From the NCBI GenBank assembly GCA_019703815.1, contig AP023053.1, forward strand, positions 110,995-174,994: 64,000 nt of DNA, in the 5' to 3' direction. Position 1 is the first letter of the stretch, and the number at the start of each line of letters is the position of its first letter. Position numbers and translations under genes: made by a program. Positions 53,963 to 63,003 of the stretch are shown piece after piece. Below the pieces are notes generated by a model. That model had not been told where the DNA came from, did no database searches, and was given only the letters and a program-made list of their open reading frames with translations. This stretch comes from Thaumasiovibrio occultus (GTDB lineage: Bacteria > Pseudomonadota > Gammaproteobacteria > Enterobacterales > Vibrionaceae).

Positions 53963-54905
53963 TAACTCTGTCTCTCAGTACTAGATAGATAAAGGCCGCA
54001 CCACCAATGACGCTAATGATCATCGAAATAGGCACTTCATGGGGGAACAAAATAACGCGGCCAATCACGTCACAAACCAACACTAACACTGCGCCCCAAT
54101 AGGCCGTGAAGGGAAGATTGCGGCGCATGTTATCGCCCATAAACAGCGACACGACGTTCGGCACAATAAGGCCAAGGAAGGGGATCATGCCGACAATCAT
54201 CACCACCGACGAGGCCAGTACCGCCACAATTGCGACGCCAATGAACACCACCCGTTGATAGTTCAGACCGATGTTCTTCGCAAAGCTCTCTCCCATGCTG
54301 GCAGCGCTAAAGCGGGCTGCGTATAGGTACGCCAAAATAGAGGCCGGTAAGGCGATGTAAAGCAGCTCGAAATTGCCACGCAGTACGGAGGCAAAGTTGG
54401 CCACCGTCCAAGCGGAAAGGCTTTGGACTAGATCGTATTTGTAGGCGATGAAGGTGGTTAATGAGCCCACCACGTTGCCGTACATAATGCCGATCAGCGG
54501 CACTAGCATGGCGTTTTTGAACTTCAGGCGGTTGAGAAATTGAACGAACAGTAACGTACCGCCAATCGCGAAGCTAAAAATAATCGCTAGCGTAAAAAAC
54601 TGGCCTTTTCCTGCGGCAATCAGCAGTGCGACAACATAACCGAGCATCGCGCAATCAATGGTGCCGGTGGTCGAGGGGGAGGCAAAGCGGTTTTGACAGA
54701 TCTGCTGCATTACCAAGCCAGCGACGCTCAACCCGGCGCCTGCCAGACAAATCGCCAGTAAGCGAGGAACACGGCTGATCAGCATGATGGCTAGAGCATC
54801 GGTGTCGCCACTGAAAATGGACGAAAGAGAGATATCGGCGACGCCGACAAAGATAGAACAAAGGCCGAGCACAATTATGCCCAGCCCTAACATCACGGTT
54901 TTCAC
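53952..54905 (-). CDS. vctD: Siderophore ABC importer permease, first subunit (VctD-like)
   Basis: A 317-residue FecCD permease. Family landmarks are ISRVPRLLAICLAGAGLSVA, GLVMQQICQNRFASPSTTG and MIPFLGLIVPNVVSLFMGDN, where the EAA-like coupling loop lies. It pairs with VctG. The operon is leftward, binding protein first. The start ATG lies 48 bp after the vctP stop. Expression is probably iron-repressed through the Fur-like site before vctP. Confidence 0.88.
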   Translation of the reverse strand: MKTVMLGLGIIVLGLCSIFVGVADISLSSIFSGDTDALAIMLISRVPRLLAICLAGAGLSVAGLVMQQICQNRFASPSTTGTIDCAMLGYVVALLIAAGKGQFFTLAIIFSFAIGGTLLFVQFLNRLKFKNAMLVPLIGIMYGNVVGSLTTFIAYKYDLVQSLSAWTVANFASVLRGNFELLYIALPASILAYLYAARFSAASMGESFAKNIGLNYQRVVFIGVAIVAVLASSVVMIVGMIPFLGLIVPNVVSLFMGDNMRRNLPFTAYWGAVLVLVCDVIGRVILFPHEVPISMIISVIGGAAFIYLVLRDRVNAR

Positions 54906-54953
54906 GTTTAACCTACAACAACAGAGGGCGGCATAAGCGCCGCCAAAGTTCGA

Positions 54954-55895
54954 TTAGTTCAGTACGGTGCGTACGTCGTTGATCATGATCTTGGTCGCGC
55001 CGATACCGCCAGCGATCAGGTACCACGCCGATGTATTGAGGTAGGCAAGGTGCTCGTCTTGCGCCGCTGGCGTTTGGTGAACGAGATCGTTATTCAGCAG
55101 CGTTTGTGCGTTGCCTTGCGCTTTGCCAATCGCCGCGTCGCGGTCAAGCACAAACATTACATCTGGGTTAGCGGAGGCAATGTATTCAAACGACACAAGG
55201 TTGCCGTGAGTGGCTTGGGTGATGCCGCTTTTCGCTTCGGCGAAACCGAAATCAGTGTAAATGGTAGAGAAACGACCTTCTGAGCCAAACGTGGTCAACT
55301 TAGAGCCGTTCGTCATGATGGTAAGGGCGTTGAGCTCTTGCTCGGTCACGTCTGCGCGGATCGCATCGTAATCGGCTTGAATTTGGCTGATGTAGCTTTC
55401 AACTTCCGCTTCTTTCTCGAAAATTTCACCTAGCATGCGCCAGTTTTCTTGCGCACTTTCCCAGTAACCGTTGCCATCGATTTGGAACACAATAGTTGGG
55501 GCGATCGCCGACAGATCTTTGGCAAGCGGCGCCGTGCGGCTGCTCGCAATGATCAAATCTGGCTTTAGCGTGAAGATAGTTTCGAAATCAGGCTCATGCA
55601 GTGAACCGACATTCGTGACGCTGTCATCTTGGTATTTGCTCAGATAGTCAGGAAGAAACGACTTTACGACGCCAATAGGCTCAACACCTATGTGATCCAG
55701 AACGTCCAAGCTACCAAGGCCCAGAACCACAACGCGCTGTGGTTGTGTTTCTACGGTGGTGGTTCCCGCCGCGTGAGTAACTTCAATGGTTCCCGCCGCG
55801 TGAGTAACTTCAATGGTTTCCGCTACGGCGTTCGCACTGACAAGGAGTGCAGCAGAAAGTGTAAGGTTTTTCAAAAATTGAGTAGCAACTTTCAT
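54954..55895 (-). CDS. vctP: Siderophore-binding periplasmic protein (VctP-like) with a 9-residue duplication
   Basis: A 313-residue substrate-binding protein of the FepB/VctP type. The signal peptide is residues 1-25 (LTLSAALLVSANAVA-E). The two-lobed domain shows RVVVLGLGSLDVLDHIGV, PDLIIASSRTAP and a long connecting helix. Directly after the signal peptide the nine residues TIEVTHAAG occur twice, from an exact 27-bp tandem duplication. This adds nothing to the binding domain and may be a recent slippage event. The gene heads the vctPDGC-like operon and has a candidate Fur site upstream. No receptor gene is adjacent. Confidence 0.88.
   Translation of the reverse strand: MKVATQFLKNLTLSAALLVSANAVAETIEVTHAAGTIEVTHAAGTTTVETQPQRVVVLGLGSLDVLDHIGVEPIGVVKSFLPDYLSKYQDDSVTNVGSLHEPDFETIFTLKPDLIIASSRTAPLAKDLSAIAPTIVFQIDGNGYWESAQENWRMLGEIFEKEAEVESYISQIQADYDAIRADVTEQELNALTIMTNGSKLTTFGSEGRFSTIYTDFGFAEAKSGITQATHGNLVSFEYIASANPDVMFVLDRDAAIGKAQGNAQTLLNNDLVHQTPAAQDEHLAYLNTSAWYLIAGGIGATKIMINDVRTVLN
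55761..55814 (-). repeat. Exact 27-bp tandem duplication in vctP
   Basis: Bases 55761-55787 and 55788-55814 are identical. They encode the repeated TIEVTHAAG just after the signal peptide of the siderophore-binding protein. The duplication preserves the frame. Confidence 0.95.
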
Positions 55896-55908
55896 GGGGA
55901 ACTCTAAT

Positions 55909-55927
55909 GTGAATGATTCTCGTTAGC
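55909..55927 (-). promoter_or_regulatory. Candidate Fur box upstream of vctP
   Basis: GCTAACGAGAATCATTCAC (minus strand) agrees with the 19-bp Fur consensus at 14 positions. It lies 14-32 bp upstream of the vctP ATG, where bound Fur would repress the siderophore operon in iron-replete cells. Confidence 0.65.
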
Positions 55928-56361
55928 GGCTTTATATCACGGTGTATAAAAATGGGCAATTGATATGAGAAGTGTTTTCATTTTTATTTATTGTCGTGTC
56001 GATATAAAAATGCGATTAAGGAATTTTAATGGCTATTTTTCAATGCTTTCTGGCGAAAGACGTGAGAGTGGGAAGCGGAGTTTTCTGGTGTGTGAAGGCT
56101 AAATTGGGTCAAAAAATAGGGTTTCAAGGCTCAGTATTGAGTAAATGATATTTTCTGCTTAGTGATCACAGTTTTGTTACTGATTTGTCAGTAAAAATAA
56201 TTACATCCAGTACGTTCATGTTAGATTCAACCTGTTAACGTAGCATTATGCTCGTACTAACCCAGTGACATTAACCGACACGACTGCCTCACACTGATGC
56301 TCATTTTAAGAACCTTCTTTCATCAGTGCTTTATCACATGAAGGCAACGCAAGGAGTTTGG
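55928..56361. other. Intergenic region with an inverted repeat
   Basis: No gene seen. TTACTGA (56177-56183) and TCAGTAA (56188-56194) form a small hairpin with a TTTG loop in an AT-rich stretch. The promoters of vctP (leftward) and of the RelA/SpoT-like gene (rightward) should lie here. Confidence 0.45.
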
Positions 56362-57147
56362 ATGCCACACTTTTTACGCACACTCATCGTCCTCGTGGCG
56401 GTGTTGACCAAAGCCCCGCTTGCAACGGCTGCGACCATTGGCGCCGCTGTCAGCTCAGCGCAGAAGTCACCGACCTCACAGGTGTCACAAGCCTGCCGCC
56501 GCGATTTTATGCACTCGCTGAGTGGCCTGTATTCCATAGATAACCTCGATATCGCCAACCTCGTACAACCCCATACTGAATTTGAACCGCTGTATGCGCT
56601 GGCGCATGATGCACAAACCGAGCTCAGTGAGCTGATGATGGAAATTTCCATGATCAGTAATGTCTCCCCGTTGATCCCGGCAGTGAAATCAGCCGACCGC
56701 GCGCAAGAGAAAATCGACACGGAATTGAATGGCGAGACTGGCCGTATTACCGATCTTGCCCGGGCAACACTGGTTGCTGACGATATTGGTAGCGTGGTCT
56801 CGGCGTTTGAGCAATTGAACCGCGATGCCGAGATTGTGCGCGTGAAGAACCGTTTTAAAACCCCAGCGCCGTCAGGCTATCGCGACTTAAGTGTGTTGGT
56901 ACGTTTGCCTCGCACCCAAATGATCGCCGAAGTGCAGCTACACTTGCGTGATATTGCGGATGTGAAAAGTGGCCCTGAACACGCTGCGTATGAAGAAATT
57001 CAGCGCATTGAACGTCAAGTTGCTCTCGAAACACGTGAAATGAATGATATTGAAATGGCGCGAGTGACTCGTTTGCGTCAGCAATCGCAAGATATGTATC
57101 AGCAAGCGTGGCAGAGTTATTTACAGCCCGTGGCGCAAGTCAGCTAA
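56362..57147 (+). CDS. Exported protein resembling a RelA/SpoT synthetase domain
   Basis: A 261-residue precursor. Residues 1-24 form a signal peptide (FLRTLIVLVAVLTKAPLATA). From about residue 110 the pattern resembles the (p)ppGpp synthetase domain: KSADRAQEKI, then TDLARATLVADDI (compare FDVRAVRIV of RelA), then PAPSGYRDLSVLV (compare PKPNGYQSIHTVV) and MIAEVQLHL (compare VEIQIRT). The G-Y pair and the glutamate are kept, but the histidine of GYxSxH is serine. The C-terminus is helical. ATG 56362 follows AAGGAG. Export of such a fold is unexpected, because the alarmone substrates are cytoplasmic. Confidence 0.7.
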   Translation: MPHFLRTLIVLVAVLTKAPLATAATIGAAVSSAQKSPTSQVSQACRRDFMHSLSGLYSIDNLDIANLVQPHTEFEPLYALAHDAQTELSELMMEISMISNVSPLIPAVKSADRAQEKIDTELNGETGRITDLARATLVADDIGSVVSAFEQLNRDAEIVRVKNRFKTPAPSGYRDLSVLVRLPRTQMIAEVQLHLRDIADVKSGPEHAAYEEIQRIERQVALETREMNDIEMARVTRLRQQSQDMYQQAWQSYLQPVAQVS

Positions 57148-57170
57148 CTTATCAAGCAAACAAAACCGAC

Positions 57171-57195
57171 AAAGGCGGCCAATGGCCGCCTTTGT
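57171..57195. terminator. Bidirectional terminator between convergent genes
   Basis: AAAGGCGGCC and GGCCGCCTTT form a 10-bp stem with an AAT loop. It sits between the RelA/SpoT-like gene and the MFS gene ending at 57229. Confidence 0.85.
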
Positions 57196-57228
57196 GTTAT
57201 CACCGCAGGGTGATGAGAGCATTTCACC

Positions 57229-58389
57229 TTACTCCGGCATCGACAACTCTGGTTTGCGTTTTAGCGCCGCCAGCAGCATGTAAACCGTGGTCGCAGCAAA
57301 AATCGCAAACAGGTAGCCCATCAAGCCAGACGAGGTGCCCAAGAACGGGTTCGCAATCAATGGACCGCTGACCGAGCCAATGCTGTAGCTGAACAGCATA
57401 ATTTGGGTTGCTGATACAATTTCATGCTCTGGCAGGTTTTGACAACCCAAGTTGATCGCGACAGGGTACAACGCAAACGCCGCCATGCCCATCACAAACA
57501 GGCTTGAGCCTAGGATCAACACATCGTTATACATCGACGACACGCCAACACCGGCCATGCCCACCAAACAGCACAATGCCATTAGCAATGTACGACCCAT
57601 GATAGACGACAGTTTTGAGATCAATGGTTGTACCGCCATACCGCCCATGATCGCGGCTGCCATCAAGGTGCCGATATTGTCGAGGGTAATACCGCGCATT
57701 TTAAGCGCTAACGGTAGCAAGCCATAAATAGACCCCAATAGCAGACCAGAAACTACACAACCCATCAAAGCCGCATGGTTTAAACCAAAGAGGCGCTTAA
57801 GTGAGATCGGCTGGCAGTGATCTTGTTTTGGTGGCTCAGTCATTGGCACGAACAGCGAAAATACGCCCGAGACAAGTAGCGTGAGAATAAACACAAACGG
57901 CATCATGCCATGGATACCAATCTCACTGATCGCCAATTGACCTACCGCGCTGCCGCCGTAAAGCGATGCCATATAGATACCAAGACGCTTAGCACGTTGC
58001 TCAGGGTTGCCAAATAGCAGCCAGCTTTCCACAATCACGAAAATGCTCGCCACCGAAATACCGGCAATAAAGCGTGCAACCAACCAGGCCATTGGCCATT
58101 GCTGTTGCATTAGCGGCACAATTGCCGCGATGAAAACCAGCAAGCTAAGAATAAACGCTTTGCGGTGGCCCAATTTGTTGACGAGTGGCTCAATGACCAA
58201 TGAGCCTAATAACAAGCCGGCGTAAAACACACTGGCGAGCCAACTGGCGAGTGTATTTGACCAGTGAGCTTGTTCCACAATAAGGGGAATTAAACTCATT
58301 AAAAAGCCCGACGAAACCGCATAGAAAGTAAGAGCCACAACAGGTACAGCTACAGACGGCGAAGCCGCGGATAGACGAGTGCTTTCCAC
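57229..58389 (-). CDS. MFS transporter, YcaD-like
   Basis: A 386-residue major facilitator with 12 predicted helices. It resembles the YcaD-type family: the first helix VVALTFYAVSSGFLMSLIPL, GLLLGSLVIEPLVNKLGHRK as loop 2-3 motif, FVIVESWLLFGNPEQRAKR after helix 4 and SIYGLLPLALKMRG at helix 7. The GTG at 58389 is chosen because GGAG lies 9 bases upstream. A TTG at 58404 overlaps that site. Substrate unknown. Confidence 0.83.
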   Translation of the reverse strand: MESTRLSAASPSVAVPVVALTFYAVSSGFLMSLIPLIVEQAHWSNTLASWLASVFYAGLLLGSLVIEPLVNKLGHRKAFILSLLVFIAAIVPLMQQQWPMAWLVARFIAGISVASIFVIVESWLLFGNPEQRAKRLGIYMASLYGGSAVGQLAISEIGIHGMMPFVFILTLLVSGVFSLFVPMTEPPKQDHCQPISLKRLFGLNHAALMGCVVSGLLLGSIYGLLPLALKMRGITLDNIGTLMAAAIMGGMAVQPLISKLSSIMGRTLLMALCCLVGMAGVGVSSMYNDVLILGSSLFVMGMAAFALYPVAINLGCQNLPEHEIVSATQIMLFSYSIGSVSGPLIANPFLGTSSGLMGYLFAIFAATTVYMLLAALKRKPELSMPE

Positions 58390-58645
58390 AGAGCAAAACT
58401 CCAATCAAGTTAGTGAAACAAAATAAAAAATGAGGGGGGAGATCGCGGCGAATATGCCGCTAATTAAATAAACAGTACAGCGATCGATTTTTCTCGTGAT
58501 GACAAGAAACATTGATTGTCACGGAGTGAGATTTCTAAGCGTTTGAACGGGGAAATTAACTGTTTGAAATTCGGTCAAAGGGATAGTCAATTCCTTGTAA
58601 GACCGAGGATCTTTTGAGCGGCAAGTTAGGTATTTGCATGCTGAA
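58390..58645. other. Intergenic region, nothing identified
   Basis: No gene or clear structure. The promoter of the MFS gene presumably lies here, in the AT-rich part near 58420-58470. Confidence 0.4.
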
Positions 58646-59194
58646 TTAGAAGCTTATTCCGAGCTGCCAGAAGAAAAACGGCTTGTTCATTTCAAAGCGA
58701 GAGTTGCCATTAAGGGTGACTTTGCGAAATTGCGGCGCAACGGTCATTAGCATGTAGACGCGATCGTAGCCGACGCGCAGATAAGGCGCGACCAAGGGTA
58801 GGACTTTGCGCTCTAAGCCGACAAATTGTAAGTCGACATCTTCGAGTACCGAGCGCGATTGCACGCCGAACGTTGCGCCCCAAGCAAACACCAGTTTATC
58901 AACGCCTAACTCTACTGGGCGATCAAAGCTCAAGCTGGCGGCATAGAGGTCTTGGTTCCAGGAGTCTTTCATATAATGGAGTGAAAGTTGCATTTGCCAG
59001 CGCTGCCAGCGTTTCAGGCCAATATCGACGCCGATCCCGCCATGTGATTCATTATAACGCGGACCATCATCGACCCACTCGTCTTCGAGATGGTGCGACC
59101 AGCCGCCAAAGCGGATCGCACTGTCCGCCGGTAAAGCGAAAAGAGAGGCAGAGAAAACCAGTAGAAACAGCGTGATGCCAATGCGATGAACCAT
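58646..59194 (-). CDS. Predicted outer membrane beta-barrel protein
   Basis: A 182-residue precursor. The signal peptide is residues 1-22 (IGITLFLLVFSASLFALPA). The mature part has alternating hydrophobic strands, the motif FGGWSHHLEDEWVDDGPRYN, then ESHGGIGVDIGL, and ends with a terminal phenylalanine (QLGISF), as expected of an outer membrane barrel. Such a motif (SxHL...YNE..GIG) occurs in small envelope proteins of unknown role. The ATG at 59194 follows AGAGG; the longer open frame to 59464 has no signal peptide at its start. Confidence 0.7.
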   Translation of the reverse strand: MVHRIGITLFLLVFSASLFALPADSAIRFGGWSHHLEDEWVDDGPRYNESHGGIGVDIGLKRWQRWQMQLSLHYMKDSWNQDLYAASLSFDRPVELGVDKLVFAWGATFGVQSRSVLEDVDLQFVGLERKVLPLVAPYLRVGYDRVYMLMTVAPQFRKVTLNGNSRFEMNKPFFFWQLGISF

Positions 59195-59485
59195 GACGAC
59201 CTCTAACCAATATGCGCAAGTGGTATATAAAGCATAGGTGAGCGCAATGGCCGTCGCGACGTTCGCGGTTGATTTCTTATTTCCGTGGCAGAAAAGGGGA
59301 ACTGTGTCATGCAAGATACTGAGTAGAAACAAGTTTGCGCAATACCGCGATGATGAGTTTGCAAATAAGAGAAGAGGGAGGCGGCGTTCCTCGACATAGA
59401 CCGAGAAAAAGCCGGTCCGCGTTGACTTTACGAAAGGGTTCGTGACTATATTGCGGTTTGACATGGATTGGCGAGGGAGAAGAGG

Positions 59486-60103
59486 GTGAAAAAAGGTATC
59501 TTTGGTGTATTGCTGATGATTAGCGTGGTGTTAGGCGCAACCATGAAAGAGATCTACCGCTATTCGACCCTGACCGCAAACGAGCCTGCCGATGTGGCGA
59601 TCGTACTCGGTGCTGCGGTCACCAACAGTCGCCCTTCGCCAGTGTTTGAAGAGCGGATACGACACGCGATTGATCTTCACGCGCAAGGCAGAGTGCGTAA
59701 GCTGGTGTTTACTGGCGGTGTAGGCGCGGGAGATACGCTGTCTGAAGCCGAAGCAGCCAAAGCGTACGCTATCCGTCATGGGGTGCCAGCGGGCGATATT
59801 TTGACGGAAAGCCAATCGACCATCACCTTAGAAAACTTTATCTACGCCGATCAACTGATCAGCGAAGCCGGCTATTCCTCTGCGCTGGTGGTGAGCGATC
59901 CACTCCATATGAAACGGGCAATGCTAATGGCCGAGCAAGTGGGCCTAAATGCCAAGCCGTCACCGACACCCACCACCCGTTTTCGCGGTTGGTACGTTCA
60001 AGCAAGGATGCTGCTATCGGAATCGACACTGTTGTTGAAGTACCAATTTGAGGTTGTGCTCAACGAGAGCAAAGCGCAAGACAATGCCTCGCCCGCTGCC
60101 TGA
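59486..60103 (+). CDS. SanA/ElyC/YdcF family (DUF218) membrane protein
   Basis: A 205-residue protein. Residues ~4-20 are a single hydrophobic anchor (IFGVLLMISVVLGA). The DUF218 domain follows: ADVAIVLGAAVTNSRPSPVF, LVFTGGVGAGDTLSEAEAAK, TESQSTITLENF and VVSDPLHMKRAM. Members (SanA, ElyC, YdcF) act in the envelope, affecting peptidoglycan and permeability to large antibiotics. The GTG at 59486 follows GGGAGAAGAGG and is preferred to the in-frame TTG at 59468. Confidence 0.85.
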   Translation: MKKGIFGVLLMISVVLGATMKEIYRYSTLTANEPADVAIVLGAAVTNSRPSPVFEERIRHAIDLHAQGRVRKLVFTGGVGAGDTLSEAEAAKAYAIRHGVPAGDILTESQSTITLENFIYADQLISEAGYSSALVVSDPLHMKRAMLMAEQVGLNAKPSPTPTTRFRGWYVQARMLLSESTLLLKYQFEVVLNESKAQDNASPAA

Positions 60104-60262
60104 TCACACCATAAAGGCGATGCGTCATCGCGTTAACATGGTTTCAGTTTGAGACAAGGCCAGACAATCGCTGCGCCAGCCGATTTATCGCTGTTGATGG
60201 CTTGCTAACTATGTTATTTCTAGAGATAGCGCTAGAGTGGCTGTGCGTTGTGGAGCGTCATC

Positions 60263-61192
60263 ATGTTGGGAAGACTGAATTTAAACCTGCTTTATACTTT
60301 GTATATTTTGTTGCAAGAGCGACATGTGAGTCGTTGCGCTGTCCGGCTTAACTTAACGCAATCGGCAGTCAGCCGACAATTGGCGCAACTACGCGCGCAC
60401 TTTAACGATCCGCTGTTACTGCGCGAAGGCAATCAATTGGTGGAAACCGCCCGCGCGGTGCATCTGCGCCAACAACTGCACGTCTTGTTTGATCAAGTAG
60501 GCGAAATCGTCGAACAACGCCATTTTGAAGCCAGCTCGTGGCAAGGGGAGTGGGTGTTTGCGTCATCGGATTACGTGGCGCAGTATATCTTTCCCGATGT
60601 GGTGAAAGATGCCGCCAAAGAAGCGCCTGCCGCCAAGTTTCATTACGAGCTGTGGTATCCGCACTATTTGGAAAAAATGGCGGACTTGCCAATCCAAATT
60701 GCTGCGACTATGTTGCCTGAATCCCCTGCCGGTTTGTCGGCCGAATTGATCGGCGAAGATCATCCGGTGTGCGCCATGGATAGCCAACATCCTTTGGCGA
60801 ATAAACCCAACATCAGCCTTGATGACTTTACCCGTTACCCGCATATCCGTATTGCCGGCGGCGGCGATAAAGACAGCTTTGTCGATTTGGAATTGCAAAA
60901 GCTTGGTTGTGCACGCCACGTCGTCACCCAAGTGCCGTTTTTCAGCGCGGCTTTTTCATTGTTGCGTGACTCCGATCATCTACTGGTGATCCCGCAGCAC
61001 ATTGCCGCTAACTTGCAAAACCACTTTCCGCTGCACTATACCGCGTTACCTTTCCCGACGCCGACACACCGTTACTGGCAGATCTGGCACCCGAAGTTTG
61101 ATCACGATCCGGCGCACCAATGGTTTCGCCAACGGATGTTTGCGGTGATGCGACGCTCGATGTACTCGGTGAATTATCAGGCGAGTGAATAG
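60263..61192 (+). CDS. LysR-family regulator
   Basis: A 309-residue LysR regulator. The helix-turn-helix reads VRLNLTQSAVSRQLAQLRAH near residues 30-50, after LGRLNLNLLYTLYILLQERH. The effector domain starts near residue 90 (WVFASSDYVAQYIFPDVVKD). The ATG at 60263 has GGAG with good spacing; an in-frame ATG at 60248 lies upstream. No divergent partner was identified, so targets are unknown. Confidence 0.9.
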   Translation: MLGRLNLNLLYTLYILLQERHVSRCAVRLNLTQSAVSRQLAQLRAHFNDPLLLREGNQLVETARAVHLRQQLHVLFDQVGEIVEQRHFEASSWQGEWVFASSDYVAQYIFPDVVKDAAKEAPAAKFHYELWYPHYLEKMADLPIQIAATMLPESPAGLSAELIGEDHPVCAMDSQHPLANKPNISLDDFTRYPHIRIAGGGDKDSFVDLELQKLGCARHVVTQVPFFSAAFSLLRDSDHLLVIPQHIAANLQNHFPLHYTALPFPTPTHRYWQIWHPKFDHDPAHQWFRQRMFAVMRRSMYSVNYQASE

Positions 61193-61279
61193 CGGGGAAC
61201 GAAAAGAAGCTATCTGGCTCTCGATAGGTCACGAGAGCAATGTGTTTTGGCAAGAGGCAAGAGGCAAGGCGCGGCGTTT

Positions 61280-61660
61280 TTAGCCGAGATGTTTTTTCGG
61301 TAGGTTGGACTTGTCTTTATGCTTGTTCTTGGCTTTTTTTTTATATTCCGGTTTGAGTTTGCTTTTCCGAGCAATAAATACGTAGCAGTACGCTAACCCA
61401 ATCGCCATGATCCCAAGCGGGGTGGCTAACACATGGTACAGGCTTTTCTCGTCGTCATTGATAAAGGCATAGATCAGGTAGCCTTCACTCCAGAATAAGC
61501 AGATCGTAAAACTGATCATAAAAAAGCAGATCATGATTTCATCGATGACATTGAGCTGATACTGACGGATGGTGAAATAGGTTACCGCCGTCAAAATAAA
61601 GCCGATGTACAGCAGAAAACTGTGTGCCGCTGATGTGGAAAACAGCTCCATTAATGACAT
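61280..61660 (-). CDS. Small inner membrane protein with lysine-rich tail
   Basis: A 126-residue membrane protein with three hydrophobic helices (HSFLLYIGFILTAVTYFTI, IMICFFMISFTICLFW and LGIMAIGLAYCYVFIA) and a strongly basic C-terminal tail (KKKAKNKHKDKSNLPKKH). No family recognised. The ATG at 61660 has GAGGGA upstream. The longer frame to 61696 does not improve it. Confidence 0.65.
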   Translation of the reverse strand: MSLMELFSTSAAHSFLLYIGFILTAVTYFTIRQYQLNVIDEIMICFFMISFTICLFWSEGYLIYAFINDDEKSLYHVLATPLGIMAIGLAYCYVFIARKSKLKPEYKKKAKNKHKDKSNLPKKHLG

Positions 61661-61729
61661 AACAATCCCTCGCGTTATCTTCCGTTGCCCTCGCACTACC
61701 TGTGACGTTATCTGGGCTTTTCGATCCTT

Positions 61730-62116
61730 TTACTTATGGTAAACAACTTGCCCAGCGATTTTTTCACACTCCAGCACCTTTGCCACGCTAAAACCACCCA
61801 AATGTAACGGGCGAATTGCCAGCTTGGCAGCAATAACACATTGTTGGGTGTTTAATTCATCATAAGACAGGGGATAAAGCTGGGAATATTGCGCTGCGCT
61901 AACGTAGATCTTTCGCGGGTGCTCGGTGAGATACACCGGCTTGTTGCCTGCCAGCGATTCGAAGTAAATCCGAGGCGACGTATCAAGATCCACCGCACAC
62001 CAACAGATCTCAACGTCGATAGTTTGGTCATCACCCACAGCCCAGCGATATCGCAACATACAGCCAAGGGCGATAAGAACAAGAAAAGACGCGATAGAGA
62101 AAAGATAAAGCAACAT
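61730..62116 (-). CDS. Membrane-anchored small protein, unknown function
   Basis: A 128-residue protein with one N-terminal hydrophobic helix (LYLFSIASFLVLIALGC) and a globular remainder with VEICWCAVDLDTSPRIYF. The cysteine at the end of the helix is not in a standard lipobox. It lies upstream of the lysine-rich membrane protein on the same strand, 69 bp away, and may be cotranscribed. AAGGAAACCAGG precedes the ATG. Confidence 0.6.
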   Translation of the reverse strand: MLLYLFSIASFLVLIALGCMLRYRWAVGDDQTIDVEICWCAVDLDTSPRIYFESLAGNKPVYLTEHPRKIYVSAAQYSQLYPLSYDELNTQQCVIAAKLAIRPLHLGGFSVAKVLECEKIAGQVVYHK

Positions 62117-62192
62117 CCTGGTTTCCTTTACGAGAATGACTAACGCGAGGGAGCAGCATGTTGCTGTATTACGGGATAATAAGTGCGGAAAA

Positions 62193-62807
62193 CTACACGG
62201 TCCAAACCACGCGAAGCGCTAACAGTATCAAAACTACGCCTGATAATCGATCAATCAGTTGCGCATGACGTTTCAGCGCATTGAACAGTAAACTGCTCGA
62301 TAGCATCAAAGTCACAAACGTATACCACAGGCCATCGACAATCAGTGGCGTGGCGATGATCACCGCTTGGCTGCCAAGTGAGTCACCAAGGCTGACAAAC
62401 TGACTAAACAGGGCGATAAAAAACAGCGCGATTTTCGGGCTCAGTAAGGAGATCATCAAGCCTTCACGGGCCGAGGCGATCACGCTGACCCGCTCGCCCG
62501 ATTGCAAACGCTCGACAATGCCACCACGTGAACGCAGGGCGTTGTAGCCGAGCCATGCCAGATAGAGCGCACCGGCAATGGTGATCCCTTTAAACAGCAG
62601 CGGGTATTTGGCTAACACTAACGCCAAGCCCAACACGGTTAAGGTGGCATAAACACCGATGCCTAAGGCATGAGCCCATGCCGTCGCAAACCCATTCACT
62701 CGCCCGCCGGCCAAGCTGTGTTTCGCCACAATCGCCAAGCTCGGCCCCGGCGACATCGCCCCCAATAAACAGACCGCAAATAAAGAAAGCCAAATACTCA
62801 GTGTCAT
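62193..62807 (-). CDS. LysE/RhtB-family amino acid exporter
   Basis: A 204-residue inner membrane exporter with about six helices. The family start is LFAVCLLGAMSPGPSLAIV, and the following conserved features are GGRVNGFATAWAHALGIG and GLMISLLSPKIALFFIALF. It probably exports amino acids or their derivatives. The ATG at 62807 follows AGGAGG; an in-frame start at 62861 adds an unrelated extension. Confidence 0.9.
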   Translation of the reverse strand: MTLSIWLSLFAVCLLGAMSPGPSLAIVAKHSLAGGRVNGFATAWAHALGIGVYATLTVLGLALVLAKYPLLFKGITIAGALYLAWLGYNALRSRGGIVERLQSGERVSVIASAREGLMISLLSPKIALFFIALFSQFVSLGDSLGSQAVIIATPLIVDGLWYTFVTLMLSSSLLFNALKRHAQLIDRLSGVVLILLALRVVWTV

Positions 62808-62953
62808 AACTCCTCCTAGAAGCCCACACCCTATCACTAAGCAATAATGAGCTGAAATCACAATTGGTTATGGAAGCTATGATTTTAAATCATGATGTGT
62901 TGCCGCGAAGGTTATGTACTTATACCCCGCTGGCAGTTCGCCCAATAAAACAA

Positions 62954-62978
62954 AGGGACAGCGCAATGGGCTGTCCCT
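62954..62978 (-). terminator. Terminator of the rightmost RND gene
   Basis: AGGGACAG (62954-62961) and CTGTCCCT (62971-62978) form an 8-bp stem. On the minus strand it is followed by TTGTTTTATT. It lies 26 bp after the RND stop. Confidence 0.85.
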
Positions 62979-63003
62979 GAGGAGGGAAGGCGTGGTTGGT
63001 GGG

